A stretch of DNA of 59,658 bases from Fuerstiella sp. (GTDB taxonomy: Bacteria > Planctomycetota > Planctomycetia > Planctomycetales > Planctomycetaceae): assembly GCA_029941865.1 (NCBI GenBank), contig JAPYTO010000011.1, forward strand, positions 1 to 59,658, written 5' to 3'. Positions 44,655-53,282 of this stretch are shown here, one piece after another. Both the position numbers and the translations under genes were made by a program. Numbering within the stretch: position 1 is the stretch's first letter; each line of letters begins with the position of its first letter. The notes beneath the pieces are model-generated. The model had not been told where the DNA came from. It did not search any database and saw only the letters and a list, made by a program, of their open reading frames with translations.

Positions 44655-46259
44655 TCATGCCGCCTTCTGTTGTGGTTGCCGCCGAGGCAGCCGAATGCTG
44701 AATCGGCTGCCTTTTCCCGGACCTTTGCTGAACGGGTCGATTGTTCCGTGGTGTTCCTCAATGATGCGATGAGTAATGCTGAGACCGAGTCCCGTTCCCT
44801 GCCCCGTCTCTTTCGTTGAAAAGAAGGGTTCAAAGAGATTGCCGATATTCTCGGGCGCCATACCCATCCCGTCGTCCGTGATTTCGATGATGACCCAATC
44901 CATCTGCCCTTCGAGACGGATTTGAACAGTACCACCGGCGTCCGTGGCCTGCAGGCCATTGGCCACAAGATTGAGCACAACCTGTTTGATCTGAGAAGCG
45001 TTGATGTCGAGGATCAGCGGATCGGAGTGTTCGAAAATGACATTTCGATCGCGGTACCGGTCCATCGGACGGACCATGTCGAGTACTTCCTGAACGACGA
45101 GGGTCAGATCGTAGGGCAGTATGTGTTGTTTATCATTTCGTGAAAAATCGAGTAGCCGACGAGTGATCTGGCCACAACGTTTTGATTCGCGTTGAATCAT
45201 CTCCAGTCGCGACATGGCTTCGATGGTATCCTTGTGGTCCGGGTCCAGCTGCTCGTGCAATCGATACTGCAGTGATTCTGCTGCCATGGTAATGGACGAC
45301 AGCGGAGTATTGATTTCATGAGCTACGCCGGCCGATAGAAATCCCACGCCCGCCAGACGTTCCGAACGCACCAGTTGTCGACTCCGTTCTTCCACTTTGG
45401 CACTGAGATTGTCTTCGGACTCCTGAAAACGGTCGGCCATTCGGTTGAAGTTGGAAGCGAGGTCAGTGAATTCGTCGCTCCATCGAGAGACCGATCCTAA
45501 CCGGTAGTCCGTGTCGCCGTTGGCAATTCTGGACGTTCCTTTCGCAATCGTACGCAAGGGAAAGGAAACCCACTGAAAGGCACAGCAAACCGTGATGGCA
45601 TAACAAGCCACTGCAAGTACGGTGAGAATCAAAACGAAGTTCAGCAGCCGCGTGGATCGCTGCTGTTCCCTCAGCAATCCGGCCACGGTTTGTTCGGCTC
45701 GATAAGCGGGAAGTCCTCCCAGGACTTCAAAAATCCGTGCGACGTGCTCGCTTGCTTTCGTCCGCACCTTGTCGATCAGTTCGGGGGCCCTGCCGTCATT
45801 CGTGAACTGAATCTGGAATTCCAGTCCGGACAGCGTTTTCAATTCCTCGTCGATCGTTGTTAACCTCGTGGACAGGATCGCCCTGCCGCCAAGCTGTCGG
45901 GACGCTTCTGATGCGATCACCGTCTGTTCGATGCGCTTCCGAAACTGCTGGGCCTCGCTGATTGCAACGTTCACTTTGTTCCGAAAGTCGTCTCTGATTT
46001 TCTGAACGGCCTCCGGCCGATGTGAGACAATGTTGCTCTTCAGCGCGATCAGAGTGTCCGCGACGACCACAATCAATTTCTCTTTGTCCGGGCTATCATG
46101 CACCACGCTGCTGAATTCGGCAACCGCCTGCTGATGCCAGACCAGCCCAAGGATTGCGGCTGCGGACATCGCCAGCAAAAGGACCAGAGAAATCGTAAAT
46201 CCGGTTACCAGCCGTCTTCGAATACTTCGAAGGAAAAACACGCAAACCTCCCTGCTCAC
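44655..46259 (-). CDS. Sensor histidine kinase with HAMP domain
   Basis: 534 residues. The first membrane span is about residues 17-42, then a mostly helical extracytoplasmic sensor of about 150 residues, then a second span (LLNFVLILTVLAVACYAITVCC). A HAMP segment follows (FPLRTIAKGTSRIANGDTDYRLG), then a helix leading to the His box FLSAGVAHEINTPLSS. The ATPase domain has NLVANGLQATDAGG, DDGMGMAPENIG, FEPFFSTKETGQGTGLGLS. The His box differs from HisKA (HEIRTP) by HEINTP, as in ZraS/NtrB relatives. No response regulator is adjacent. Its neighbour upstream on the same strand is a PP2C phosphatase. Confidence 0.92.
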   Translation of the reverse strand: MSREVCVFFLRSIRRRLVTGFTISLVLLLAMSAAAILGLVWHQQAVAEFSSVVHDSPDKEKLIVVVADTLIALKSNIVSHRPEAVQKIRDDFRNKVNVAISEAQQFRKRIEQTVIASEASRQLGGRAILSTRLTTIDEELKTLSGLEFQIQFTNDGRAPELIDKVRTKASEHVARIFEVLGGLPAYRAEQTVAGLLREQQRSTRLLNFVLILTVLAVACYAITVCCAFQWVSFPLRTIAKGTSRIANGDTDYRLGSVSRWSDEFTDLASNFNRMADRFQESEDNLSAKVEERSRQLVRSERLAGVGFLSAGVAHEINTPLSSITMAAESLQYRLHEQLDPDHKDTIEAMSRLEMIQRESKRCGQITRRLLDFSRNDKQHILPYDLTLVVQEVLDMVRPMDRYRDRNVIFEHSDPLILDINASQIKQVVLNLVANGLQATDAGGTVQIRLEGQMDWVIIEITDDGMGMAPENIGNLFEPFFSTKETGQGTGLGLSITHRIIEEHHGTIDPFSKGPGKGSRFSIRLPRRQPQQKAA

Positions 46260-46470
46260 GTCATGCGGTCGGAACGAAAGTGACGCAGTTTAGACCTTCG
46301 TCCGGATCGCGGACAGACGTAATCGGCGGAATCTGCCGGCAGTCGATCAACGAAAACAGCAGCATTTTGTCGCTCGCGGCCAGCAGTGGCACGTCCTGGC
46401 TCACTGCCACCTGTTAGCCGACGCCTGTTGCTGGTTTTCCTGTCCCGCGCCCGGGCGTGTCCACTGATGG

Positions 46471-47796
46471 CTAACTGCGGCGTGTCTTGGCGTACAGTTC
46501 TTTCATCAGGGCATCAATGGCTTTTGCGCGAAGACGCACACAACGGTCGCGTTTGTTCTGTTTGAATGCTGCCACCGTTTGGCGTTGCACATCAGACAGC
46601 GAGTCGAAATCAACCGTCCACCCGTTCTCTTTTGCCGCCTGGGTCAGCTCGCTTTGAGCCTCCGTCAGAAACTCAAGAAACTCGTCGTTCACGGTTGCCG
46701 GCGCCGAGCGATACGGTGCCTTGGGTGCCGGTACATCCGCGTTTCCCCGTTCTGTATCAGGCGCGGCAACTGCGTCGGAGACGGACTTTTCGCTGGAATC
46801 CCCGCTGGTCGAAATGATCAACCTTACAAATCCGAGGATCAGTGCCGGACAGATCAGCAACAGTCCGAAACTATTCTGCCCAATGGCCAGCAATCCCAAC
46901 CCAACAGTGGCCAGCAGAGCAAAGACAATCAGTGACAAATTGCCGAGAATGTTTCCAGACTTCTTTGACGGGGACGCCTTGGCCGACGGCGGTTCGCTCG
47001 TCTCTGGCTCATCCACGACAGGCCCTGCGATGTGGGGATATTGCTCGACGTGTGCGACAACAACCGTGATGTTGTCCGCCCCGCCGCGACAGTTCGCAAG
47101 ATTGACCAGCAGTCGTGAAGCTTCCGCCGGCGGCATGCTGGACACGACGGCACCGATTTCCCTATCAGAAACGTGGCCGGTCAGTCCATCCGAGCAAAGA
47201 ACAAACTGATCACCTGCCCGAACGTCAAACGGTCCCTCAACGTCAATCGTGACATTCTGATCCGGTCCCAGACAGCGAGTAATCACGTTTCGTGGATGCA
47301 GCATGTCCACGTTGTCCATGGTCGCCCTGCCCTGCCGAATCATTTCCCATTGCAGACTGTGATCGAAACTCAGCTGCTGTATGACGCCGCCACGCACACG
47401 ATACGCCCGGCTGTCACCGACGTGCCCAACGTAGGCGCCTTCCGACGACAACGACAGCACTGTACACGTGGTCCCCATATCGGCAAACTCAGGGTTCTCG
47501 CGTGCTTTGAGGTTGATGGCACGGTTACCAGCGGTTAGTGCGCCCACCAGACGCTCCGACATCGAGGCCGCATCCATTTTGAAATACGCGAGCGGCAGCG
47601 ATTCCACAGCAATACGACTGGCGAGATCACCAACAGAGTGACCGCCCATCCCGTCGGCCACCACAAAAAGATGACCGCACCGAGACCATTCTTCGTACTC
47701 TGAGCATAATCGAACCGCCAGCGAATCCTGGTTCGCCGCTCTGCGCATACCGACGTCGGTGCGGGAGGCATAGTGAACCAGCGGTTGATCTGTCAT
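46471..47796 (-). CDS. PP2C-type Ser/Thr phosphatase with membrane tail
   Basis: 441 residues. PP2C motifs appear in order over the first 250: SLAVRL, VVADGMGGHSVGDLA, MGTTCTVLSL, GHVGDSRAYRVRGG, LCSDGLTGHVSD and CRGGADNITVVVAHV. The metal-binding Asp residues in DGMGG, CSDGL and GADN are kept. Two membrane spans follow (LSLIVFALLATVGLGLLAI and FGLLLICPALILGFVRLII), then 110 cytoplasmic residues that end in a basic helix. It could counter Ser/Thr kinases; none is adjacent. No clear ribosome site precedes the ATG. Confidence 0.9.
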   Translation of the reverse strand: MTDQPLVHYASRTDVGMRRAANQDSLAVRLCSEYEEWSRCGHLFVVADGMGGHSVGDLASRIAVESLPLAYFKMDAASMSERLVGALTAGNRAINLKARENPEFADMGTTCTVLSLSSEGAYVGHVGDSRAYRVRGGVIQQLSFDHSLQWEMIRQGRATMDNVDMLHPRNVITRCLGPDQNVTIDVEGPFDVRAGDQFVLCSDGLTGHVSDREIGAVVSSMPPAEASRLLVNLANCRGGADNITVVVAHVEQYPHIAGPVVDEPETSEPPSAKASPSKKSGNILGNLSLIVFALLATVGLGLLAIGQNSFGLLLICPALILGFVRLIISTSGDSSEKSVSDAVAAPDTERGNADVPAPKAPYRSAPATVNDEFLEFLTEAQSELTQAAKENGWTVDFDSLSDVQRQTVAAFKQNKRDRCVRLRAKAIDALMKELYAKTRRS

Positions 47797-48377
47797 CTGT
47801 ATTTATTGTTCAACACCACGTTCCCTCCACCACGCGGTCCGTCATAAGGTGAGGAAGGAAAATATCGGTTTGAATTTATGAAAGAAACAAGTTTACTTTT
47901 CAGGAGACACAACGCAAATCACCCAGCAGGAGCCAGCCGCCGAGCGTGCGACGATTCCCATAAAACCGAAACGGCCACTGTTACCACGGATTGGTCTGAA
48001 ACGACGCAACTCCTTTACAGGAAACGGGAAACGTCAAGTCGTGATCTCGTCCAATGCCGACGGGCGGTCCTGCACGCGTTCAGGGCCTTCCGAAAATGGT
48101 CCTGGTGAAGATCGTCCTTCCAAAAGTGGTCTTGGCTGAAAATTCCCGTTTGCATTACCCTAAGCACCACGGTGCTTTCGGTCACGTCATCAATTCAACG
48201 GCTCGATTCGCCGGCACTACGAATTCCACTCCCTTTCGCGTGGCCGATTCCGGCTGCCAGTAATCCCAACCAATTATGTCGTCCATCCCCGACGAACATC
48301 CTTTGTCGAGAAACGGTACTGCGCTGCGGATGACGATCAGTCCTCAGCACTGCCAGACCGCATCCCGAGCACTGCAC
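47797..48377. other. Intergenic region with a short tandem repeat
   Basis: About 580 bases between divergent genes. CCTTCC(G/A)AAA(A/G)TGGTC occurs at 48086 and 48116, a 30-bp period with similar continuations, so it is an imperfect tandem duplication. AAGCACC-AC-GGTGCTT at 48162-48177 is a perfect 7-bp hairpin. No gene is seen. Confidence 0.55.
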
Positions 48378-48773
48378 ATGCGACGGCTGGTGACAGCCTT
48401 TCTGTTGCTGCTGCTGCCATCCGGCTGTGTTCATCGTCGAGTCACGATCAACTCAAACCCACCAGGTGCGCTTGTTAGAATTGACGGCAAAGACATCGGC
48501 TACACACCAGCGTCGATCGACTACACGTGGTATGGAACACGTGAGGTACAGTTGATCAAGGACGGTTACGAAACGCAGACTCAGCTGGTGAACATCAAGA
48601 CGCCGTGGTATCAGCGATTTCCGTTGGACTTCGTGAGCGACAATTTTCTGGGCACACACATCAGAGACCATCGCCGTTTTGACATTTCGATGCGTCCCAA
48701 GCAACCGGACGTGTCGCAGGACGTGATTGAACGTGGGCGTTCATTGCGCAGTCAGGCTGTGCACGGAATGTAA
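48378..48773 (+). CDS. PEGA-domain lipoprotein
   Basis: 131 residues from MRRLVTAF (48378). The lipobox LPSGC, with Cys near residue 17, marks it as a lipoprotein. VTINSNPPGALVRIDGKDIGYTPASIDYTWYGTREVQLIKDGYETQT is a PEGA domain, with the 'PxGAxVxIDGxxxGxTP' pattern. PEGA domains are small beta units often found near surface-layer or envelope proteins. The C-terminal part is basic. An upstream in-frame ATG (48276) would hide the signal sequence. A GTAG palindrome follows downstream before the MlaD-like gene. Confidence 0.85.
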   Translation: MRRLVTAFLLLLLPSGCVHRRVTINSNPPGALVRIDGKDIGYTPASIDYTWYGTREVQLIKDGYETQTQLVNIKTPWYQRFPLDFVSDNFLGTHIRDHRRFDISMRPKQPDVSQDVIERGRSLRSQAVHGM

Positions 48774-48941
48774 TTCCCGACGTGAGCACTCATGAGGCTT
48801 CGCTGTTCCTGATACAAGCACGCTGCGCAAGTAAGTGTGTTTCACAAACGCACGGGACCCACCCGCTGGCGCTGAGCTTGTATTGCGGCCTCTTTCCAGA
48901 GGGAGTAGTGCGTGGTCACGTCTAAGAACGGGGGTTGTTCC

Positions 48942-49008
48942 GTAGCCGAACTCGCCAGAGTTTGGAGGGTTTTCTCTATGTCGTCCAAAGTCTGGCGACT
49001 TCGGCTAC
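48942..49008. repeat. GTAG-headed inverted pair (REP/BIME-like), copy A
   Basis: The 25-base arms 48942-48966 and 48984-49008 are complementary except at two positions, around a 17-nt loop. Each arm starts GTAGCCGAA and is also a small palindrome by itself (AACTC-GCCA-GAGTT; AAGTC-TGGC-GACTT). It lies between the convergent PEGA and MlaD-like genes. Confidence 0.85.
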
Positions 49009-49033
49009 CTCAAAGTCAGGACGTGACAAAGCG

Positions 49034-50158
49034 CTAGCGTGTTTTGCCCTCATACGCCGCTGGCACGACGCCGGAATCTTTGATGCCACTGCTGCCTCGT
49101 ACGACGCCGCGAACGCCCAGAATTTCAGGGTGTCGGGCAACCTTGTCGCTGAACACCTGCAGGTCCGACACAACCGGCTTCAGATTCTCAAGCAGTACCG
49201 CCAACGACGCAGCCGTCGAATTCAGGTTATGGTAGACCGAAGGATCGGTTAGCAACTTTCTGACTGTGCCGTCATTCCGGTTGACCAGTTTCGAAATGAC
49301 CGCCAGTTCGCCCGTCATCACCTCGATATTACCCAGCGATTGATTCAAACGCGTGACCATCGCCTGGCTGTGTTGAGCCAGTGGAGCTGTGGCTGTGTTG
49401 ATGTTTCCCATGGTCGATTCAACCTGACGAATCACCGCGTTTACAGAACGAAGAGTCCCGCGCGTTTCCATGAGCAATTCGGGCAGCGCGGTGAGTGTCT
49501 GCTGCAGCTGTTGCTGGTATCGAGGATCCCCGATCAGCGTTCCCGCTGCGGTCAACGTGTCTTCGGCGGACTTCATCGTTCGAGTAAACTGTTCCAGCGC
49601 CATTGCTGATCGCTGAATCGTGTTGACCCCGTCGGGACCGGATGTTTCCAGCACGCTGTTCAGGTTGTTGGCCAGCAGTCTCCATTCTTTTCCTGTTTTT
49701 TCAAACGACACCAATGTGGACGAAAGTCGCTGTTCTACCTTCGCCACGATTTCCGTGGGGTCTGTGGAGGCACGGCCGACGATGCGATCACCGTCTTTGA
49801 TCGATTCGCCCGTGGTTCCCGGTGTGATTTCGATAGCTCCGTCCCCGAGCAGGGAGCGGGTGACCTGTGCCGACGAATCGTTGCGAAAAGTGTATTCAGA
49901 ATCGATCAGCACTTGCACAACGACGCCCCTGCCCTCGGCAATCAGGGCCGTGGATTCCACCTGGCCAATGCGAATGCCACTCATGCGCACGGGAGTCTCC
50001 GGGTAGATCCCGGCTGCATTGGGCATCACGATGCTGATTCGTGTTCCCGACTTCCAGCGGTTGCCGAGTTCTCCGAATTTGAACACCATCACCACGGCTG
50101 CTGCCACCGCAACCACGGCCATGATGCCAACTCGAAATTCCTGTTGTCGTTCGTCCAT
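49034..50158 (-). CDS. mlaD: MlaD-like MCE-domain protein
   Basis: 374 residues. One membrane anchor (VGIMAVVAVAAAVVMVFKF, residues 10-28) is followed by a single MCE domain at about 40-115 (ISIVMPNAAGIYPETPVRMSGIRIGQVES...GVVVQVLIDSEYTF). Then comes a long helical region with Gln, Leu and Thr heptads, which in MCE proteins forms a tube or stalk. The C terminus ends near VVPAAYEGKTR. It should form the periplasmic hexamer of a lipid transporter with the MlaF ATPase and MlaE permease genes just upstream, in the order E-F-D. Symbol by analogy with E. coli; the helical region is longer than in MlaD. Confidence 0.85.
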   Translation of the reverse strand: MDERQQEFRVGIMAVVAVAAAVVMVFKFGELGNRWKSGTRISIVMPNAAGIYPETPVRMSGIRIGQVESTALIAEGRGVVVQVLIDSEYTFRNDSSAQVTRSLLGDGAIEITPGTTGESIKDGDRIVGRASTDPTEIVAKVEQRLSSTLVSFEKTGKEWRLLANNLNSVLETSGPDGVNTIQRSAMALEQFTRTMKSAEDTLTAAGTLIGDPRYQQQLQQTLTALPELLMETRGTLRSVNAVIRQVESTMGNINTATAPLAQHSQAMVTRLNQSLGNIEVMTGELAVISKLVNRNDGTVRKLLTDPSVYHNLNSTAASLAVLLENLKPVVSDLQVFSDKVARHPEILGVRGVVRGSSGIKDSGVVPAAYEGKTR

Positions 50159-50174
50159 GAATCCGATTTCCAGT

Positions 50175-51005
50175 CTATGCTGACTTTAACAGCGTCTGCT
50201 GACGCTCAATCTCGGCTCCCTGCGCCGTCTTTGTTTCGAACTCGTCACCAATGTACTCTCGAACGCGTTCATCAGAACTGGCCGCCAGTTCCTTCAAACT
50301 GCCGTCGAAAATAATCTGTTCGACTCCGTCAGGAAGTTTTTGCCGCGGATACAACATCACAATTCTGTCCGCAACTCGCTGCACCGTACGCAGGTCGTGG
50401 GTGACGATGATGCCGGTCACGCCGCGCGACTGTCGGACGGAAAGAATCAGATCGTCAATCCGTCGACTGTTCACCGGATCCAGCCCGGTGGTTGGTTCGT
50501 CATAGAACATGACGTCCGGGCTGAGCGCCAGGGCCCGTGCCAGCCCCACTCGTTTCTGCATGCCACCGGAAATCTCTGAGGGTCGCTTCATGACGATCTC
50601 AGCGCTAAGTCCGACTTCTTCCAGTCTCTCAAGCACCGTCTGGCGAATGTGCTGTTCGTCGTGTTCGCCCGTCTGTCGCATACCAAACGCGACGTTTTCG
50701 AAAATCGTCAGACTGTCAAACAATGCGGCTCCCTGAAACAGGTAGCCGAGTCTCAGACGTTGTTGCTGTCTTTCAAGGCCCGACAGAGTTTCGACATCCT
50801 CGCCGAACCACTTCAGCGTGCCGGAGGTCGGTCGCAGCAGTTGCATCATCACTTTCATGGTGACGCTTTTGCCACATCCACTTTCGCCCACGATGGCCAC
50901 GGTTTCGCCTGCTGCGATGCGCAGGCTGACCTCCGAAAGTATGGTCTGGCTGCCGAAAACGCAGCGCACGTCAGAGACTTCAATGGCCGGTGCAGTCATT
51001 ACCAT
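50175..51005 (-). CDS. mlaF: ABC ATPase of an MlaEFD-type lipid transporter
   Basis: 276 residues. Walker [10 protein letters not shown], signature [14 protein letters not shown], Walker [14 protein letters not shown] and H-loop IIVTHDL are all present. SGGM with the following 'RVGLARAL' and '[13 protein letters not shown]' is typical of MlaF/Ttg2A. It overlaps the MlaE-like gene by 7 bp upstream and lies 16 bp before the MlaD-like gene, so all three form one operon. It should power lipid movement between membranes. The C-terminal tail is close to the usual length. Confidence 0.92.
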   Translation of the reverse strand: MVMTAPAIEVSDVRCVFGSQTILSEVSLRIAAGETVAIVGESGCGKSVTMKVMMQLLRPTSGTLKWFGEDVETLSGLERQQQRLRLGYLFQGAALFDSLTIFENVAFGMRQTGEHDEQHIRQTVLERLEEVGLSAEIVMKRPSEISGGMQKRVGLARALALSPDVMFYDEPTTGLDPVNSRRIDDLILSVRQSRGVTGIIVTHDLRTVQRVADRIVMLYPRQKLPDGVEQIIFDGSLKELAASSDERVREYIGDEFETKTAQGAEIERQQTLLKSA

Positions 51006-51841
51006 GCTCCCGATATCGCCAGCGACACAGCCTGCGGCCAGATCAGATAGTAGGTCGTGTTCAGTACGACCGTCAGAAGAAAATCCATGCCCAGGATCGC
51101 GATAAACGAAAACACGAATGCCTGAGTTGCCGCGCGACCGACACCTTCAGCCCCGGCGCCGCAGTGAAATCCCTGCTGGCACGCGACAATCGCGATGCTG
51201 CAGCCAAAAAACACGCTCTTGATAAGCCCCGCCATGACGTCCCAGCCCGTGACAAACTGCACGGCATACATCCAGTATTGATGAGGATTAATGCCCAGCA
51301 CCTGCCAGCTGAACAACCAGCCGGACAGAATCCCGACGGCGTCGGCAATTGCCGTCAGCATTGGAATCAAAGCCACGCAGGCCACGAACCGCGGAACGAC
51401 CAGATAGCTGACAGGATCCGCTCCCAAAGCGCTGATGGCGTGAACCTGTTCAGTGACTCGCATCGTGCCGAGTTCTGCGGCCATCGCCGAACCGACTCGT
51501 CCAGCCAACATGGTCGCGGCAAGGACCGGCCCGAGTTCGGACACCAGGGTCATCGTGATGATGGCCCCCAGTCGGGACTCCATGTGCATCATCTTGAACT
51601 GCGTGTACGTCTGAACGGCCAGGACCATGCCAATAAACGTGCCTGTGACCAGAACGACGGGAACGCTGCGAACGCCGATTTCGTACAGAATCGGCACCAG
51701 CACGTGCCGTCTGGGCAGCCCGCGACGCAGCGATGCCAGCATTCGCAGCATGAAGACGACCAACCCGCCGAAACCGCAAAAAAAGTCGCGGATACTTCGG
51801 CCCAGCAGATTTATCGGATTTTCGGCAACAGCAGTGGTCAT
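50999..51841 (-). CDS. mlaE: MlaE-type lipid transporter permease
   Basis: 280 residues with the elbow helix [20 protein letters not shown] and then five membrane spans. Family landmarks are [64 protein letters not shown] and the ending [14 protein letters not shown]. This is the first gene of the E-F-D operon. MlaE works with the MlaF ATPase and an MCE ring to move phospholipids at the inner membrane. No MlaB or MlaC gene is nearby, as is usual for simpler MCE systems. Confidence 0.93.
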   Translation of the reverse strand: MTTAVAENPINLLGRSIRDFFCGFGGLVVFMLRMLASLRRGLPRRHVLVPILYEIGVRSVPVVLVTGTFIGMVLAVQTYTQFKMMHMESRLGAIITMTLVSELGPVLAATMLAGRVGSAMAAELGTMRVTEQVHAISALGADPVSYLVVPRFVACVALIPMLTAIADAVGILSGWLFSWQVLGINPHQYWMYAVQFVTGWDVMAGLIKSVFFGCSIAIVACQQGFHCGAGAEGVGRAATQAFVFSFIAILGMDFLLTVVLNTTYYLIWPQAVSLAISGAW

Positions 51842-52050
51842 TCGGTCAGCATCCTTGCTGCGGGTATTGTATTTGAGCGACGACAGGCGGAGCGAGACCA
51901 GTTTTCAACAGCCCGCAGTGACGCAACTTTGGCTGAATCATTGAATCCTTGACGAAAAGCGAATACGCTCAGGGTACTCCTTTACCAAACATCCCGGCTT
52001 TCCATAATTCCGGGAAGTCTCACCAACGCATATTTCAGGACGTTTACGTT

Positions 52051-53094
52051 ATGAAACCCACCTGCACGCTGCTCCTTTCACTTTTGCTGACGGGCCCTGC
52101 TCTGGCACAGGAACTCTCCGAAGCTGACCAGAATCTGATCAAGGCCGTTCGAGACGGCGGTGGTCAGGCCATGCAACTTGCGAAGAATGACACTCGCATC
52201 ACGATTGCCTTCCACCTGTCCGACAAAGAAATTACCGATGACACGATCAAAATCCTGGCGGGAGCCAGCAACGTGTATTCAGTCAATCTTCGCGGCACGA
52301 AGGTGACTGACGCCGGCATGGCTCATGTTGCGGGCCTGAAGGATCTGGTCCGACTGCATCTTGAAAAGACGGCCATCACGGACGCAGGAATTGCTCAGTT
52401 GAAAGGGCTTGGGAAACTCGAATATCTAAACGTGTACGGCACGGTTGTTTCCGACGCAGCCCTGAAGGACGTCGCCGCGCTGAAGAGCCTGAAAAAACTG
52501 TTCGTGTGGGAAACAAAGGTTTCGGAAGCCGGTGAAGAGCCGTTGAAGGCGGCGCTGCCGGAACTGGAAATTGTACCTGACTTCAAACGTGACCGGGAAA
52601 AAGCAATCCTCGAAGCATCCCGAGCGGCCGAAGACGCGGCCAAAGAGATGGAAGAACTGGCAGCTCAGATTCCTGTTGATCAAAAAGCGGCTGAAGAAGC
52701 TGCCGCCAAGGCCGCCACCGCCAAGACCGAGTTGGATGCGGAAACTGCCAAGGTTGCCGCCGCGAACAAAGCCGTCACGGCCAGCGACAAATCGCTGGCT
52801 GGTGCGAACAAGGCGGTCGAGGATCTGAAGAAAAATGCCGACGCTCCAAAGGCCGTCGTCGATGCCGGCAACAAGGCACAGACCGCTGCGAAGAAGGCCG
52901 TCGACGACGCCAAGAAGGCCGCCGAAGCGGCCAAGAAAGCAATGGAAGCCAAAAAGAAAGCTTCTGACGCAGCCACTAAGGCCGCTGCCGCCGCCAAGAC
53001 AAAAGCAGAAGCAACCAAAAAGAAATCCGACGAAACAATCAAGAAGGCGGCCGACCTGAAGAAGAAAGCCGAAGAGCTCAGGAAACAGGGCTAA
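52051..53094 (+). CDS. Secreted LRR-like protein with Ala/Lys-rich tail
   Basis: 347 residues from MKPTCTLL (52051); a frame open to 51949 is likely not used because a signal peptide (LLLSLLLTGPALAQ) follows this Met. Residues about 50-175 are leucine-rich repeats of the 'KVTDAGMAHVAGLKDLVRLHLEKTAIT' kind common in planctomycetes. From about residue 180 on it is a long helix rich in Ala, Lys and Glu (KAAEEAAAKAATAK...), probably a coiled-coil stalk. It ends in KKKAEELRKQG. It is probably envelope-bound; the partner is unknown. Confidence 0.78.
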   Translation: MKPTCTLLLSLLLTGPALAQELSEADQNLIKAVRDGGGQAMQLAKNDTRITIAFHLSDKEITDDTIKILAGASNVYSVNLRGTKVTDAGMAHVAGLKDLVRLHLEKTAITDAGIAQLKGLGKLEYLNVYGTVVSDAALKDVAALKSLKKLFVWETKVSEAGEEPLKAALPELEIVPDFKRDREKAILEASRAAEDAAKEMEELAAQIPVDQKAAEEAAAKAATAKTELDAETAKVAAANKAVTASDKSLAGANKAVEDLKKNADAPKAVVDAGNKAQTAAKKAVDDAKKAAEAAKKAMEAKKKASDAATKAAAAAKTKAEATKKKSDETIKKAADLKKKAEELRKQG

Positions 53095-53105
53095 GGTATT
53101 TACCC

Positions 53106-53132
53106 ACGTTCCCGGGCTCTGCCTGGGAACGC
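53106..53132. repeat. Palindrome resembling a dispersed CGTTCCC...GGGAACG repeat
   Basis: CGTTCCC at 53107-53113 and GGGAACG at 53125-53131 pair perfectly, with further inner pairs around ctctg. From memory, sequences of this form occur as repeats in many genomes, including planctomycetes; I could not check. It lies right after the LRR gene, before a GTAG pair. Confidence 0.5.
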
Positions 53133-53177
53133 GTCTCTTCGAAGCTCCATGTTCACTAGAGCATTTTACTTTTTGTC

Positions 53178-53239
53178 GTAGCGGAAGCCGCCAAGGCTTT
53201 CGACCTGTCACTGCCGAAATTCTTGGCGAATTCCGCTAC
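53178..53239. repeat. GTAG-headed inverted pair (REP/BIME-like), copy B
   Basis: The arms at 53178-53202 and 53215-53239 both start (on their own strand) GTAGCGGAA. They differ at four bases, GC..GC in one and TT..AA in the other. Those changes keep each arm a palindrome (AAGCC-GCCAA-GGCTT and AATTC-TTGGC-GAATT). It lies between convergent genes. Confidence 0.85.
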
Positions 53240-53282
53240 AGAACGACCGCGTGATTTTGAAAACTGCTGTAAGGCCGGATTA

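Noticed and set aside
52426-53211. A Gly/Phe-rich minus-strand frame
   Set aside because: The composition is the antisense image of the Ala/Lys-rich tail of the LRR gene.
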